From positions 18,466,098 through 18,530,097 of the forward strand of contig CM065297.1 of NCBI GenBank assembly GCA_032871835.1: a DNA stretch of 64,000 bases, in the 5' to 3' direction. The number at the start of each line of letters is the position of its first letter. Position 1 is the stretch's first letter. The position numbers and the translations under genes are program-made. Shown here one piece after another: positions 46,100-60,100 of this stretch. The notes under the pieces were generated by a model that saw only the letters and a list, made by a program, of their open reading frames with translations, was not told the origin of the DNA and searched no databases. The DNA comes from Dipteronia dyeriana (lineage: Eukaryota; Streptophyta; Magnoliopsida; Sapindales; Sapindaceae).

Positions 46100-48095
46100 C
46101 AGTTTTGGATATTTTGCTGGTTTTGTTTGTTTGTTTGTGTTGGTATTTTTTTACCGATTGGAGGGAAAATTTAGATATTTTGGTGAACATTTTTGAAGAT
46201 TGTTGGAAGTACAAACAAAAAAAATGGCAATTTAATGAATCAACTGAAAAATGCTAATCGAGTTCAAATAGTATAATTCTTGAACAAATAAACTGGAATT
46301 CAACAATTTTTCTTTTTCATAGAAATAGCCTATTAGAATCCAACACAATATAGAAAATCAAAAATTGAATTCTAATATTAGTGTGAAATTATGAAAAATT
46401 TGAATGTAGGATTCTTATAAATTTTGAAATAATTAGAATCAATGAAATATAGAAACATAGAAATATAGAAAACGTGCAACATATACAACATACAGGATTT
46501 GGATCACTTCCCCCTCTCATTTTTGTCTTTATCGAAGTAATGATGTGATTAATTCTATCTTTTTGATAAGTAAAGATATAAAAGTTAATATAAATAATCT
46601 AAACCATTAATTTTCTATGTATCAAGAACCATCAACATAAGATGGGTTAGAAACTCAACTGATTTCTCATGCAACTTTGATGCAGTGGTTCCCATCTTTA
46701 ATTTCTTGTCAATAATTTGAGTACGGTCGACTGACCACGCTAATCGATTGGTCCCAACACTCTTCAAACTGTCACATGCTCATCTTCTCACAAATTCTAA
46801 TGCATGCAAAGTATAATACAATGCCATGAGTGCCATGAGGCAGTACTGTCCATTGTATAAGCAAAAGACATGAATTAATGTACGATAGAGCTCGATCGGG
46901 TCCATCTTTTTTTTTGAAGGGTATTATAATAGGTTTGTTGGGACCTATCAAGATCATACAATACATGTGTGACTTTGATATCTACTTCTAGATCGTGAAA
47001 AAACTCTCCAAATATACTTGTAAAATATTAGAACCCCTCACCACCAACTAGTGGCGAAAGCATGAGAGGGCTGCCCCTGGCTGTAGCCCCACAGCTCGGG
47101 GCAGCCATCTTTAAAAAAATAATATAATTATATATACTATGATTAATTGCATAAACACCTCTAATTTTATATCTACTTGTATTTATATGCAAATTTTGTT
47201 TATAATTACAATAACATCCCCTACCATTAGTATAATTTATTCCATTTATTTATCCAAACTTAAAATTAAAAGATAATAATAAAAATTACAAACAATCAAT
47301 CACAATTGATAGAATTATTATTTTATGCTTGTTTTACATATAATATTTTCTTTCCTTTATTTTAATTTTTTGATTGCACAATTTAGATTTATTTCATTTT
47401 GTTCTATTGTTAATTTAAACCATTCAAACTAGTCATTAATAATAAATTTTCATAATATATAGAATCTATTTAAAAACAACATATATATTGACAAACAAAT
47501 CAATGTGAGGGTCAGTGAGTCATTGATTAATCATTTAAATATATTGACTAAACAATTCAATGTGAGAATTTTTGAGCCACTAATTAAGTATTAGAATATA
47601 TTGACTAAACAAATAGATAAATCCAATATCTAATGAAATGACTATATACTACTCGTGTGTTATGAGAAAAATATATATTTGTATATGTAGTTTGGCCTGG
47701 TCTGTAAATATTTCCTATGTCCATCCCTGCCACTAACGTGGAAGGGAAGTACACTATCATCTCTGCTAGTGATGTGTCGATTAGCTCCATCCAATTTAGC
47801 TTAATTATACTTGAAACAGGAGAGGGGGTATTCGAACCCAAGCTAGCTTTTATAAAAAAAATGGATTTTTTTAATTGTTTGTTAAAAAAAAAAACTAAAA
47901 ATACAAAAGGAAGACAATTTCAATTGCTATTGATTGATAGTATGTAAAAACAGACTAGTTTATAATTAAATTTATTTGGGGACAATCTTAATAAATTAGT
48001 GATATGTTCAATATTTTATTGACATTCAAAAACATTTTTAATCATTTTAAATGTTAGTAGGGGCAAAAATCATTATATTTTTATTATCGAGGTAT
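46100..48095. other. AT-rich intergenic region
   Basis: No gene recognised. TAGTGGC-type ends near 47053 and 47735 hint at a degraded DNA element, but no matching target duplication was seen. Confidence 0.35.
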
Positions 48096-48099
48096 GTAT

Positions 48100-48330
48100 T
48101 TTTTTGTATGCTCATCATCTCTAAGTAGAGATGATTGTGCATCTCCTTTCCATATTGGTAGTCAAGGGTTCGAGTCCCACCAAGCATATTTTTTAAAATA
48201 TGTATGAGGAGTTTTCTCTCGGTTTGTAGAGAGTAGATATCCGATCTGCATATGTATTGTCTGAATTTGGTAGATCCTAATAGTCCTATTGAAATAGTTG
48301 TAAATTGTAATCCTTCAGAACAAAAAGGTA
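48100..48330 (+). mobile_element. Possible tRNA-derived SINE
   Basis: GGTTCGAGTCCCACC (about 48166-48180) is an excellent B box with tRNA-like flank, and the preceding ~60 bp contains a small hairpin CATCTCTAAGTAGAGATG. The A box is degenerate. The 3' extension ends in T-rich sequence. Confidence 0.45.
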
Positions 48331-49214
48331 TGCACTATATAATTAGGAAAATTTTATTGTAAGGTTTGCTTAAAAAAAACTTTGTACTATAGCCCATTGT
48401 GGCTTGAGTAGAAAATTACGTTCATTCAACCTAACAATGTCTCAGATACGAGTCGTCACACCACATGTGTATACCTTAAAAAATTGTACTTAGCCCATCA
48501 GACAATAAGTTCTGGCTTCGCCCAAGACTTGAAATATCCCTAAAACTAATGACCGGTTTAATCTCTTAGCTAGGCCATGTTTAGTTGGCGGAAAGGAAAA
48601 TACATGGGAACGAATCCTTGTAGGAAAGGAATTCCTTTCCTAAATAGATTCCATATAAGAAAGGAATTCTAAATAGATTCCTTTGTTTGGTTGCAATGTG
48701 AAATTCATTATGAAATCCTTGGTGTTTTGACCAAAATATTCTTTATATGTTGGTGTATTAAAACTATTATTTTAAAGTAAAATATTAATATTTAATTAAT
48801 ACATAATTTGAATTTATTTTTTTCCAAATAATTATGAAAAATATTTTTTGAATATTAAAAAAAAAAATTAAAAGGTATAATAATTATTTTAAAAATATAA
48901 ATTATATTATTAGAGAAATTAAAAAGTTACCTTTTTAATTAAAAAATAACTTAAAAAATTTCACCGGGGTCCTCCATAGCCACCGAAGATGTATCGCCGA
49001 AGGAGGCAACAACGATCACCTTCAGTTGCCTTCTCTAGCTAGGAGACCTCCTCCATCGATGGAGGATGGATTTTTCGTCAATGGAGGTAAACAAATCCTT
49101 CATCACGATTTATGATGGAAGTCGTGAAGGAGAAGGCCGTTGCCTTATTCGACGATGGATGAGGATGTGGCCGGCATCCTTCGACTAATAAGGATGTGTG
49201 AGCCTCCTCTGGTG
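48331..49214. other. Intergenic, MITE-like fragments
   Basis: GGCCATGTTTAGTTGGCGGAAAGG near 48573 resembles a common MITE terminus without a found partner. 48960-49200 is a GC-richer stretch with self-complementary GGAGG/CCTCC motifs and no recognised gene. Confidence 0.35.
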
Positions 49215-49218
49215 ATAG

Positions 49219-50107
49219 TGTAGGAAAAAACACGCGGCGAAAGTGAAAAATTTGATTGGTATATTTAAAAAAAAAAATCTTTAAAAGAAAGAACCTTAAC
49301 CATTGATTAATTAACATATAAATAAAAGGTATCATACCTTTTTCACGTGACGATTGATGTTGCGTCGAATTGAATCCGTAAGATCTTCCAATCCAATCAC
49401 GAATGTAAATCACCTAGGTGTGTGAGCTCCCTTTCTTTGAATTGTGTGCCTAAGGATGGAAAAACAAAACCCTTTTTATTTTGTTAGTCACAATAACCTT
49501 CCTAGAGAAAACAAAGAATGTTTGGTCACTTGTGAATTCATAATCTTTTGATTGAAACTCGCGTGAACCAAATTTGATGTGTGCACAAAGCCTTTTGATG
49601 TAAAAGCTACTAGTGCACTGTCGAAAATAAAACGCTCTTTCTCTCTTTTTCTCTTAGCCAAATTCTCACACACCTTTCTTAAATTTGGAATTTTTTTAAA
49701 GCAAAATAAAAAACTCTCTCAAGACTAAGGTTGGTCGAATTCTATGATAGGAATATATATAGGTTGTCGAATCCTCACACATTGAGGATTTGTGTGGTGG
49801 CCGAAAATCCTCACACAAGGAGGATTTGTGTGTTGGCCAAAAATCCTCGCACAAAGAGAATTTGTTTCATAAAAACTCCTATCAATTTTCGGAATCCAAC
49901 TCTATTCCAACTCATTAATGTATTATCCAATAGTAAATTATTGAATATAAATTAATTGTGACTTTATCAAAAACTTCCTAATTTGACCATATTGTCAATT
50001 AGAGTTTTGATAGATATCAAAGACTTAATAATTTGACAAGATAAATAAATTCTTTTTATTTATCTACTTATCAAATAAAGTCTTTAATACTTACCATACT
50101 ACCAACA
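49219..50107 (+). mobile_element. Probable solo LTR, 889 bp
   Basis: Begins TGTAGGAAAAAACACGCGGC, a start seen in many plant copia-type LTRs, and ends CTACCAACA. The flanks read ATAGT at 49215-49219 (its last base shared with the LTR start) and 50108-50112. No internal coding or primer-binding site follows, consistent with LTR-LTR recombination. Orientation is assumed from the TG...CA ends. Confidence 0.5.
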
Positions 50108-50123
50108 ATAGTATGACACTTAT

Positions 50124-50906
50124 TGATGGTGATTTTTGGATTAGGTTTAATTGATCACTCGTCGAACAAAATAACGTGAATAAACAAACAAGCTATGGAA
50201 AATAAATAAAAAAGCAAACAAGGAACACAATTTATGTGGTAAAACCACAAGATGGAGAAACATCCACGGTTGCCGGCAATGGCGAGAAGAATTCACTACA
50301 ATGAGAGCAATTATACACACAATCTCTCTTACACTCTTGTAAGCTTAATTGACGTTCACCCTTTCTGTGGGTGTTATTAGGGTCTATCTATACATGTATA
50401 GAACCCTAAATCTTGGTGTACAAGTAAAATAAGTTTCCGAAATGGAATCAAATTCTATTTCGTTGGAATCACAACATTCTCTTTCTTGTTTTGCGATGCT
50501 TGTATCTTAATTGTATTAGATCTCTTGCCCAATTTACACTTTGATATTTATTAGGAAGCTTGTTTCCTTGTCAAAATGTACTTCAATATGTCTTGTTCAA
50601 GTCAGATTCTTTCTTTAGGTATTAGAGTCGTAACTTCATTAAATCTGAGTGCTGTCCATGTGTCATGCAACCGACTATCTATTTCACCAGACCAAATTTG
50701 CTTTTCCTGATCAACAATTTTACCTGATCACAACCTTTCTCTCAATCATCTTGATAATCCCCGATCGGGTCTTCTTATCAGACTGTTTATGTTATCTTGT
50801 TTGGGGATTTTAACGAGTTTTCTTTGGTCAATTTGGGCTGATGTGGCACCCCTGACTTTGGTCTATTGCTGATGTGTCATACCATCGAAATTACACATAC
50901 AACAAT
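50124..50906 (-). repeat. Probable 3' LTR of the Tat element
   Basis: Bounded by TG (TGATGGTGATTTTTGG) and CA (CGAAATTACACATACA) and followed inward by AATACCCCTTT, which on the minus strand is a polypurine tract AAAGGGGTATT. The partner LTR is outside the window, so the left border is a guess from the TG. Confidence 0.45.
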
Positions 50907-52494
50907 ACCCCTTTAAATACACAAGTCCGAGTATCTCGTTTCAAAATGGAACTGGTTGGTGAAATGTGTTTAATTTGTTCTTGTTTTTTGTCTCATAGTA
51001 TATTAATGCACATTAAATGCTTAACAACTAAGCGTTAACCCCAACCACATCTATTTCGGGTGACGCAATCATTGGTAGCGTTTTGAATTTCGAACAGCGT
51101 GTGATTTTTAGGGTTTATGCACCTACTTTCTCTCTCGTACGTTACACCTGATGACGTTTGCGCATTCTGATGACATCACCTACTCCTATATATTTTGACT
51201 CTTTTCATTTACCTCTTATGACTTCACAGTTTCTTCCGTAAAAACCCATCTTCTTCTCCAAATATCAAGCTTTTCTTTGTTCCTTTCTTTCTTTACCAAC
51301 AGTTCATATTTTGCTGCTATCACCGATATTCCAGGTATGGATCCCACTCTCCGTTATTGTTATGTCAAACTTCTTATACGTTCCATTGAGACTAGCGATA
51401 AAGAGAATATTGCTAGGCTTGAATCTAGACTTTGGGGTCACTTTCACGTAAACGCTCATTCGTTTCAACTTGTTGCTTTAAATGTAGATTACACCATTGC
51501 TCGTCCTTAGTTTGTCCCTTCATCTGCTAACCCTCATGCTTCTACTTCTTTTGGTGCTTGTCCAAATATGTCAAGGACAGTCAGTTTGAGGCAAGCCATT
51601 AAAGCTTCTCCCAGGGAAACTGCCCATCTAGCGAGTGATTTGAAAATAATTTCATAAAAGTTGAAGATAAAGGAAGTCCCGAGAGAACGATGAGCACGCA
51701 TACTAAAGTTCACTACGGATCACCTATGTGCTTTTGACTATAAAATCAATGTGGTGACCAATGATGAACTCAAGAAGTTCAGGGATCGGTTTGACCTTCC
51801 ACGTTCGATGCAGCTGACCTTCAGTGGTGAACGAGCTGTATGGAACCCTCCTACTGGTGCAATTGCTTTTTACAGGGCCATGTTGTCTTCTGGGTCACCA
51901 TCCCCATTCAACCTTTCATCGCTCAATTTCTGATAGATGCTGGCATTGCTCCTACTCAACTGACCCCTACTCAACTGACCCCTACTCATCTCGGCTGTTG
52001 TTCAATTTGTGGCACCTGTGGAAGAAGATCGGGGCAAAGTCCCTTCCGACTCCCGAGGAGATACCTAATTTCTATACCATTGGCTGATTAGACGCTGGAA
52101 GCACCTTCTATCTGCAGTCGACCCTCCCGAGTAGCTGGATTCCCTATGGTTTCGATGATAAACCTGCCCCTCCCACTTATAAAGACCACAAGGGCTTTAT
52201 CTGGGGTTTTCCTTTCTCGGAGATAGTGGTGACCGATCCTGCCCAATAACTAATTAGGAGCAGCGTCCTAAGGCACTTATGTAGCCCCGAATTATAGAGT
52301 AAGACCGCGTCTGTGATGTCTCGGAGCTAGGCTAACACATTTGTTAAGGCGGCCCAGACTTCTTAGGAGATCAGGGATCGCCGTCATCTGTACGTGGAGA
52401 AATAATTGATCGAGTTAGGGTTTTTCCCACCTATCTCTGCTCGACGCAAGCGTTGTAAGTCTTGATGCCGATATCGCTAAGCTTTTGTTGTATG

Positions 52495-53645
52495 TAGGGA
52501 TGGCATTATGGGTCACGAAACGATGGATCGACACGACACGAACATGATTATTACAGGTTTGAGTTGAGGTTAAACATATCATATCAATAAATGGGTCAAC
52601 CCGCTTAACCTGTTTAATAATTGTTTCATCTTCGGGTTACGTTTAGCGGGTCATAGGTTGACACAATTAGTAAGGGCAAATATGTAAATTTAATATTAAA
52701 GGCCATTCATGTAATTTATTGTATACTATATAGACTATAGATGTGAAACCCTAAACCTATTTTCTATATTTCATTCTACCAACAACGGCCACATTGTTTT
52801 GATTTCTTCAATACTCTTCTTCTTCTTCATCACTTTTACTCTTACACTACCCTGTCTCTCTCTCGCACCCATCGGAAGAGTCACCGGAGTTCAGAGATCT
52901 TGCTCTCATCATTTCCATCTATCACTGGTGAGACTCTGAGTCTCTCTCATCCTCATCAGAGATTCGACACATGTTAGTCAAATCTCTAGAACCTGCGAGT
53001 GTTGAGTTTTATTCTCTTATCAGGCTCCGTCGATTGCTTGCTTCTTCTTCGATTTTGATGATCTTTTTTCCTACTCTTTTTTATTTTTATTTTTATTTTT
53101 ATTTTTATTTTTTCTGTATCTACTCTTGATTTTACAAGAGCTTCAACAACAGTCCAGAAACAATTATTGAATTAATTATTGTTGAACCTGTTCTTTACTG
53201 GATTCAATAAGTTTCCGGATATAATTTTAGTTTATTGATTTTTTATTGAAATTCATTGTATAATATTTATATAATTGTTTTTGATTTTTTAAATATTTGA
53301 GAATCCAAATTGCGAAGACCCGCAGTAATTTTTTAGAGAAATTTTACTTTTAATTGATTTGGAATGGTAGAAATAGAGTTGAGAAGAACCCATTAAGAAT
53401 TAGCATTTTTGTCAAAAAAAAATATGAATTAGCATTGATTTTGTGATTAATAGGTTAAACGGGTCATTTGGGTCATTTGACACGACCAGCCAAACCCGTT
53501 TATTAAATGGGTTATTCATGTCGTGTTCATGTTAACCTATAATTAACCGTGTCATGTTTGGGTCGAGGGGGTCTGACCCGTTTAATTATCGTGTCGTATT
53601 TAGGTTGACCCTAACACGACCCCCCAACCCGAATTGACAACCCTA
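52495..53645. mobile_element. Non-autonomous hAT element, 1.15 kb
   Basis: Ends TAGGGATGGCATTATGGGT and (reverse complement) TAGGGTTGTCAATTCGGGT, with perfect 8-bp flanks GTTGTATG at 52487-52494 and 53646-53653. Subterminal GACCCGTTTA motifs recall the hAT element at 17249-17864. No transposase. It sits in the antisense gene of the Tat element. Confidence 0.88.
53078..53112. repeat. (TTTTA)n microsatellite
   Basis: Seven copies of TTTTA within the hAT element. Confidence 0.9.
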
Positions 53646-56063
53646 GTTGTATGTATTTATTCTTACTATTTTTCATTGGGTTTTCTTTTCAGTGTATGAG
53701 ATAGACGTTGTTGCTGGTGAGCAAGCCGAGAAGGCTAAAAACCTTGACTTTGTTAGTAGAAAAGTGGCAGCTGATCTGGTGGCTCAGGGAATATCTCCCT
53801 CTGCACACGACTTAGTGGAGCATATATATGAGTCTGATCACGATGCTTAAATGGCTCCTATTGGGCATGTTGAATGGAGAGGTTGTGATGCTCCTCCTCT
53901 TAGAGATAGTGGACGAGGGTTGCCTAGGGATAGATCTGCTCGGGCAAGGTCTACCCTAGAGAGATCTGATCAAGATAGGTCCAGTAGGGAGAGATCCAAT
54001 AAAGAGGAATCTGGTGGAGAAGTTCTTGGTGGAAAAGTGGCTAAGACCGTAGAGGGATCCTCTACCCCCGAGGCTATTTGTAAATGAATGGAGGCCACAC
54101 ATACTACTGGTCTAATTGCTCTTGGATCGGGGGTTGATCCCATCGTTCTTGTTGAGGATGAAGAGGATGACTAGGAGACCTTGAACGATTTAATTTTACT
54201 AGAGCAACGGTCGAAGAAAAGAGGCGATCGAACGTTTACGTTACCTGTTTCCCTTCCATCTGCTCCTGCTAAGACAGTCGAACCGACCCCTGGCAAGGAC
54301 TGGTGATGTAGCTGGGTCACAACTGGAAGTTCCTTCCTCTCATTCTAAACCATCTCAGGTTCAATTTGATCGTTCTTTTGACCGTGCTACTTCTGATCTG
54401 CCTATATAATGCTCTAGCAATGCCTCCATACAGTTATTATTTAAAAGTTAGATAGTCTCTACTGACTCTGACTCTGATGATGGTAGGCCTAATTCCGAGG
54501 AGTAGCTCATTGATGAAGAAATGCTTGACATCACTAAGGAGCAAACACTTCTTCTAGTGTTTAAGTCAAGGTTTGGTGCTGTAGTCAAGCTGGCTAGGGA
54601 TGCTGGGATGAACCAAGCTAGGGATGTTCCAACTAGCACATCTCATGCGTCTCTTCCTCTGGATGGTGTCAGTGAAGGTCAAGTGCCTGAAGGGCGGGGG
54701 TTCGGGGCCCCCACAACTGTCCTTCAGGTTGGAGAGGGCATTGGAATTTCAAAGGTGCAAAGTATTGCGGGTCTGACCCTTGGCCATCTCTACTTCCGGT
54801 CATGATGGTTCTACTCCCTCAGCTATTGTAGTTGCTCCTATTTATAGGCCTTCTCGGCTCCCCAGTTTGACCAGCTCTCACATTCGTACCATGTCAGCCA
54901 GTGAGTGGTATATTGGTGATGGGTACTGGAGGAAAGCCAGAGCTGCTAGTGCTTCCAAACGAATCTGCATGATCTTTAATAATGGAGTTTTTATAAGTGC
55001 CTTTTGTGTTACCTTTCGATTATTGTGTACTTGTGTCCTTAGTTTTTATTTTTTCTTCCAGGCAGTGGAAAATCTGACCTGGGCCTTAGCTGACTAAAAG
55101 AAGCAGGCTGCGGAGATATCCCAATTAAAAAGGGCCCTTGCCGAAAAGGATGATGCCCTCAAGTCCTCCTCTGCCAATGCATCCAAAGTTCGGTAATATG
55201 AGGAAAAATGGAAGAATCATGCTACGACTGAAGTTGTTCTAAGGAAAACTATTGCCAACGTTTAGGGCAGGGCCTCCGCAGTTGAGACGACTCGAGAGCT
55301 TACCACAAGGAATGCTGAGCTGGAGAAGAAGGTCGCAAAGGTAGAGTTACAAAGCGCTAAGCTCGAGTTGATGCCTAGCTGAAACAGCAGCAGACAAACT
55401 CAAAGAGGGGACCCAGATTGCCCAAGACATCCTTACCTCTGTCCAGCAAATCAATTTGAGACGTAACAGGCATCTGAAGAGGCTCAGATCCATTATGATA
55501 ATCTGACATAGGATCTAGAACAATAACAAGTCAGTATGGAGGTGCTCTCCCAGGAGGCCAGATCAGCCCTTGAAGCCCATAATGTGGACTGTTAAAAGAG
55601 GTCTTCAGTCTTCGATACTATCATGCTGAGAGAGTTTGAGAGAAGGCTGGCCACTGCTTAAGTATTCTTTGGTGGCAATGAGAGGTCAACGGAGGAGGCT
55701 TACCAGAAATGGGACAGGACCATCAAGAGGCATAAAGACGAGTCCCTGGAAACCATAAAAAACCAAAGGATCAGGTGGATGGCTTATTAAAGATCCATCA
55801 GAAATGACCCCCATCCCATACAGCTGGAGCTTCCCTTTAAGTCTTCTCTAGTGGCCTTTCATACCGGTGAAGAGAGTAGTGTTCTGACAAAGGGAATTGA
55901 CGACCCTTACCAGACACAGATTACTCCCTATTTATGGCTGACGACCTAGAAGATGACATCACCTTATCGGACTTTGGAGACCTGACCAAGGATTACGGAG
56001 GTGATGACCTTCCTTCTGGCAGATTCAGACCTGAAGTTCCTTCGAACACCCCAGATGCTTAAC

Positions 56064-57100
56064 TCTTTAGCCTTGCTCTCTGCATATGTTGTTCACGTAA
56101 CCATTATTTTGTAATATCTTGATTTATGATATTAATAATACCATTCTTTCTTTTTTGTTGTTTGTACCTAAACAAATAATTAGCATGAATTAAATGTTTC
56201 AATGTAACTAGCTAAAAATCGAGCAATCTATGAATGGTTATAGTCATTTGCCAACTTTAACTGTATAAATTATGTTGTACCAAGCTAACTATCTCAATTA
56301 TAACCAAATATTTATGTATGGCGAGGATCATTTCGTAACTTTATCACCCGCTTTCTGTCATACTGAATTGAATGACCCATCTTTGACCGAACAATCTATG
56401 CCTGGTCGGGGCTATCTATTAACTTTAATTATACATGCCTTGTGGCACTACGTTGACCGCCCTAACTTCAATCAAATATTTTTATATGGTAGGGATCATT
56501 CAACAACATTAATTAATTTTCTAACTGCGCTAAGCAATATGGTTTTATCCTGACTAATTGTCTTGCCTCCTTATTGCTTTGCTGCTTTTTGCCAAGTAGT
56601 GTTCTTTTTATGTACCATTTACATGATATTTAGTTTATAGTCGCTTATATTTTATATGTCAACTAAGTCATTGGGATGTCTCTCAGTAGTCTGTTGATCA
56701 AGATTTGTTGCAATGTATATTGTACTAACTTTACAAGTGCTTAGATTTTATTCGCAACTGTTTCTGAGTAAAAATACTTTATCCCTCATTCATTCTTGGC
56801 ACATCCCATCAAGTGCTTATGACCTGAAAGCGCCCTAACAGTGTTTCATTACACCCAGTTTGTTTCAGTGAGTTTACTACCTTTAAGACATATGTTTTTG
56901 GCCCCCTCACTGGGCCTCTCGGGCGTTCCTGTCGGTATTTGAGCAACTTCTAGGGGGCCTGAGACTGCTTTTGTAAATGAAAGCAAATTCTGAACACTTT
57001 TCTTGACTTCTTGAAATTGTTCCCTCAGGGGGATTTTTATTGAATGCTAAAAAGAAACATTAGCGGATTAGCTAATTTATTAAAAACAAAACAAACTAAT
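56064..57100. other. Spacer between convergent antisense gene and pol
   Basis: No coding signal. Two direct copies of a ~110-bp segment start at 56224 and 56392 (CAATCTATG ... AAATATTTxTxTATGG ... GGATCATTxxxxAAC), 168 bp apart. Confidence 0.55.
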
Positions 57101-57109
57101 TTCTAAGCT

Positions 57110-60100
57110 AAGTAAGAAAACAAGAATCCCTAGGGGTAAATTATCTTCAGGTATTGAGCACTGTATGGCCTTGGCAGCTCATCCTCATATGGTCCGGCAA
57201 AACAGTACGCTCCATAACCAGCCAATCCGACCACCTGCTACGTTCCTTCCCATTTGTCTGCCAGCGATCCAACTAATTTCTCCCTCGTATTGGGTGACAC
57301 CCTTCTAAGAATTAAGTCTCCAAACTGGAATCTTCTGACTCTGACGTGTGAGTTATAATACCTGGCTGCCCTTTGTTGATAGACAACGTTCCTTATCCTC
57401 GACAGGTCTATTTTCTTCTCCTACTCATCTAAGCTTTATTCTAACATCTTCACATTCGTCTCGGGGTAGAAGAGTCCCACCCTCGATAAATTATGGATTA
57501 CTTCTATCTAGATTACTACCTCTGTCCCGAATGCCAGTGAACAGGGTTCAATGGTTTGCCCACAAGACTTCTTGTAACTTGTCTGCCCAATTCCCTTTCC
57601 TAGCATCCATCTTTTCCTTCAAGGTATGCTTAATTATCTTGTTACTGCTTCTGTTTGGCCAGTAATCTGAGGATGGGCTGATATGGCATAATAATTTTTT
57701 ATACATAAGTTCTAACACATGTTTTTGAAGTTGTCACTGTCGAATTGGGTCCCGCTGTCTGTGATTATTGTGTCCGAGATTCCAAATCGATAAATGATAT
57801 TCTTCTTCATGAAATTGGTCATGTTAGCCTCAGTTATATGTACTATGTACTACTGCTTCTGCCTCTGCCTCTACCCATTTTGTGAAGTAGTCTATAACCA
57901 CAATGACGTGCTTTGCTCTTTCTTTGGTTGCTGTCGGTATTGGGCCGATCAGGTCTATCCCCCACATGGCAAACAACCATGGTGATGTCAAGTTCTTCAA
58001 CTATTCGGGGGGCCTCTTGATGTCCTTAGCTATCCTTTGACAACTACCACACCGTTCAGTAACTGTTTGAGTGTCTTGAAATAAGGTAGGCTAAAAGAAG
58101 CTCTGTCTGAGAGTCTTGTGTGTCAGACTTTTATCCCCTGAGTGATTCCCACTCATACCTCCCTGGATACTTTCTAATATCTAACTACCTTCTGTTTAGC
58201 AGAAACATTTATGCAAAGCCTTTAAAAATCCTCTTTTGTACAATTCTCCTCCAACTATCGAGTATCTGATGGCTCTGTATCTGAGGCGTTCTGCTTCAGT
58301 CACCTCTACTTAGAGCGTTCCATCTCCTAGATATTCCCTGATCGGGGTCATCTAGGTGGCCTATCTTTCTTCAATCACTTTTACTTCCGATACTTTCTCT
58401 TTATCTTCGATGCTTGGTCTTTTGAGGTGAGCAACTGGGATAGTCTTCGACCGTATACTGATAGTTGTTGATGCCAATTTTAAAAAAGTGTATGTCTTCT
58501 CGTTCTTTTCCCTTGGGATTTAAGTAATCCTATAGGTCATGAACCTCCAAAGCAATATCCTGGCTATCCCTAGATATATGGCCATGTTGTTGTCTTAGGC
58601 CTGAAATTCATCCAAGATTTGGTTCACCACCACCTGTGAGTCACTGAATATCTCAAGCTCATCCGCCCCCAGCATCGTGCAAACCCTAAGTCTTGCCAAA
58701 AGTGCCTCATATTTGGCCATATTGTTAGTGGCTTTGAAGTCAAACCGTAGGGTACACTCTACTTGATCACCTTCCTAAATGAATATCACTATGTCTGCCC
58801 CGTTGCCGTACGTGTTTTATGATCCGTCTACATATAGTTTACAGATAAACTCTTCCTTCTCCTTCAGCATCTTGATCACCTCACTATTTGGTTCGGCGAA
58901 CTCTGTGATTTGGTAGGCTACAGTTTGCCCATTTATTATGGCTCTTGGCAGGTGTGCTATGTCGAATTTACTCAACTCCACTACCCATTTGGTTAGCCTC
59001 TCAGACACCTTAGGGTTTGATAAAATCTGCTTCAGTGGGCAGTCTGTGTAGACCTCAATCTTGTTAGCTTGAAAATAGGGTCTCAGTTTTCGTGTTGCTG
59101 TTACTAGTGTTAATGCCATCTGCTTGGCCGGTGAGTATCTTGTTTCAGCTGGTAGCAAAGCCTTACTTATGTAATAAACTAGCTGTTGTACTCCCTCGTC
59201 TTACCTAACCAACACTGACCCATTGCCACAGCTGTGACCGATAAGTACACGTCTCCATCCAGGGGTTTAGATAGGATTGGTGCTTTACCTAGGTACTCTT
59301 TGATCTTTCAAAATGCCTGCTCACATTCATCGTTCCACTCTACCCCCTTACCCTTCTTGATTGCTCTAAAAAAACAAGCATTTGTCTGTCGACTTGCTAA
59401 TGAATCGATTCAGGGATGCTAAGCAGCCCGTTAGCCTTTGATTTTCCTTCAGGATTTTTGAGGACCTCATCTCCTCCAATGCTTTTATTTTATCTGGATT
59501 TACTTTGATTCCCTTCTGATGAACTTGAAAGCCAGAGAATCTTCCTGAAGGCACCACGAAGACATATTTTTTTGGATTAACCTTCATACCGAACTTTCTT
59601 AACACCCCAAACATCTCCTTGAGATCTTTTGCATGTTTCTCAGATGTTGTGCTCTTTGTCAGCATGTCATCTATGTACACTGCCATATTTCTACCGATCT
59701 GTCAGGCGAACATCTTATTTACCAATATCTAATAGGTTGCCCCGACATTCTTGAGACCAAAAGGCATACCTTTATAATAGTATAGCCCGTGATTGGTTAT
59801 GAAGAAGGTTTTGTCTTCATCTGGCTTAAAAATTCGGATCTGGTTGTACCTTGAGTAAGCATTCATGAAGCTCAATAATTCATGATCAGTCGTCGCATCT
59901 ACCAGTTGGTTGATCCGGGGCAATAATGAGCTATCCTTTGGGCATGCTTTGTTGAGGTCAATGAAATCTACACACATCCTCCACTGGCTATTCTTCTTTT
60001 TTACTAGCACCACGTGGCATCCCATTCGAGCTACTGCACCTCCCTTATGGACATTGCCTTCAATAGTTTCACTACTTCTTTCTTAATTGCCTTGCTTATT

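Larger units (their letters stand above)
51335..56063 (+). pseudogene. Antisense extra gene of the Tat element (gypsy-type transposon domain, coiled coil)
   Basis: Transcribed opposite to pol, with a TATATATT box near 51186. The first part (LRYCYVKLLIRSIETSDKEN near 51345; LTFSGERAVWNPPTG near 51820; PIQPFIAQFLIDAGIAPTQL near 51920) resembles the 'putative gypsy-type transposon' domain found in extra ORFs of plant Ty3/gypsy elements. The second part is charged (53690-54090) and then predicted coiled coil (AEISQLKRALAEKDDALKSS near 55110 and onward). Pyrimidine-rich tracts ending in AG at about 53692 and 55062 look like splice acceptors. Stops are numerous and many stand where Gln is likely (TAA/TAG). 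An hAT element interrupts it at 52495-53645. Function unknown. Confidence 0.65.

Noticed and set aside
47053..47735. DNA element with TAGTGGC ends
   Set aside because: Only seven bases of terminal match and no target duplication; too weak to annotate.
59366..60025. Endogenous pararetrovirus reverse transcriptase
   Set aside because: RT is followed by RNase H and an integrase with zinc and core motifs, and preceded by a Tat-type Gag, so this is a Ty3/gypsy retrotransposon. No movement-protein or coat-type motif was seen.
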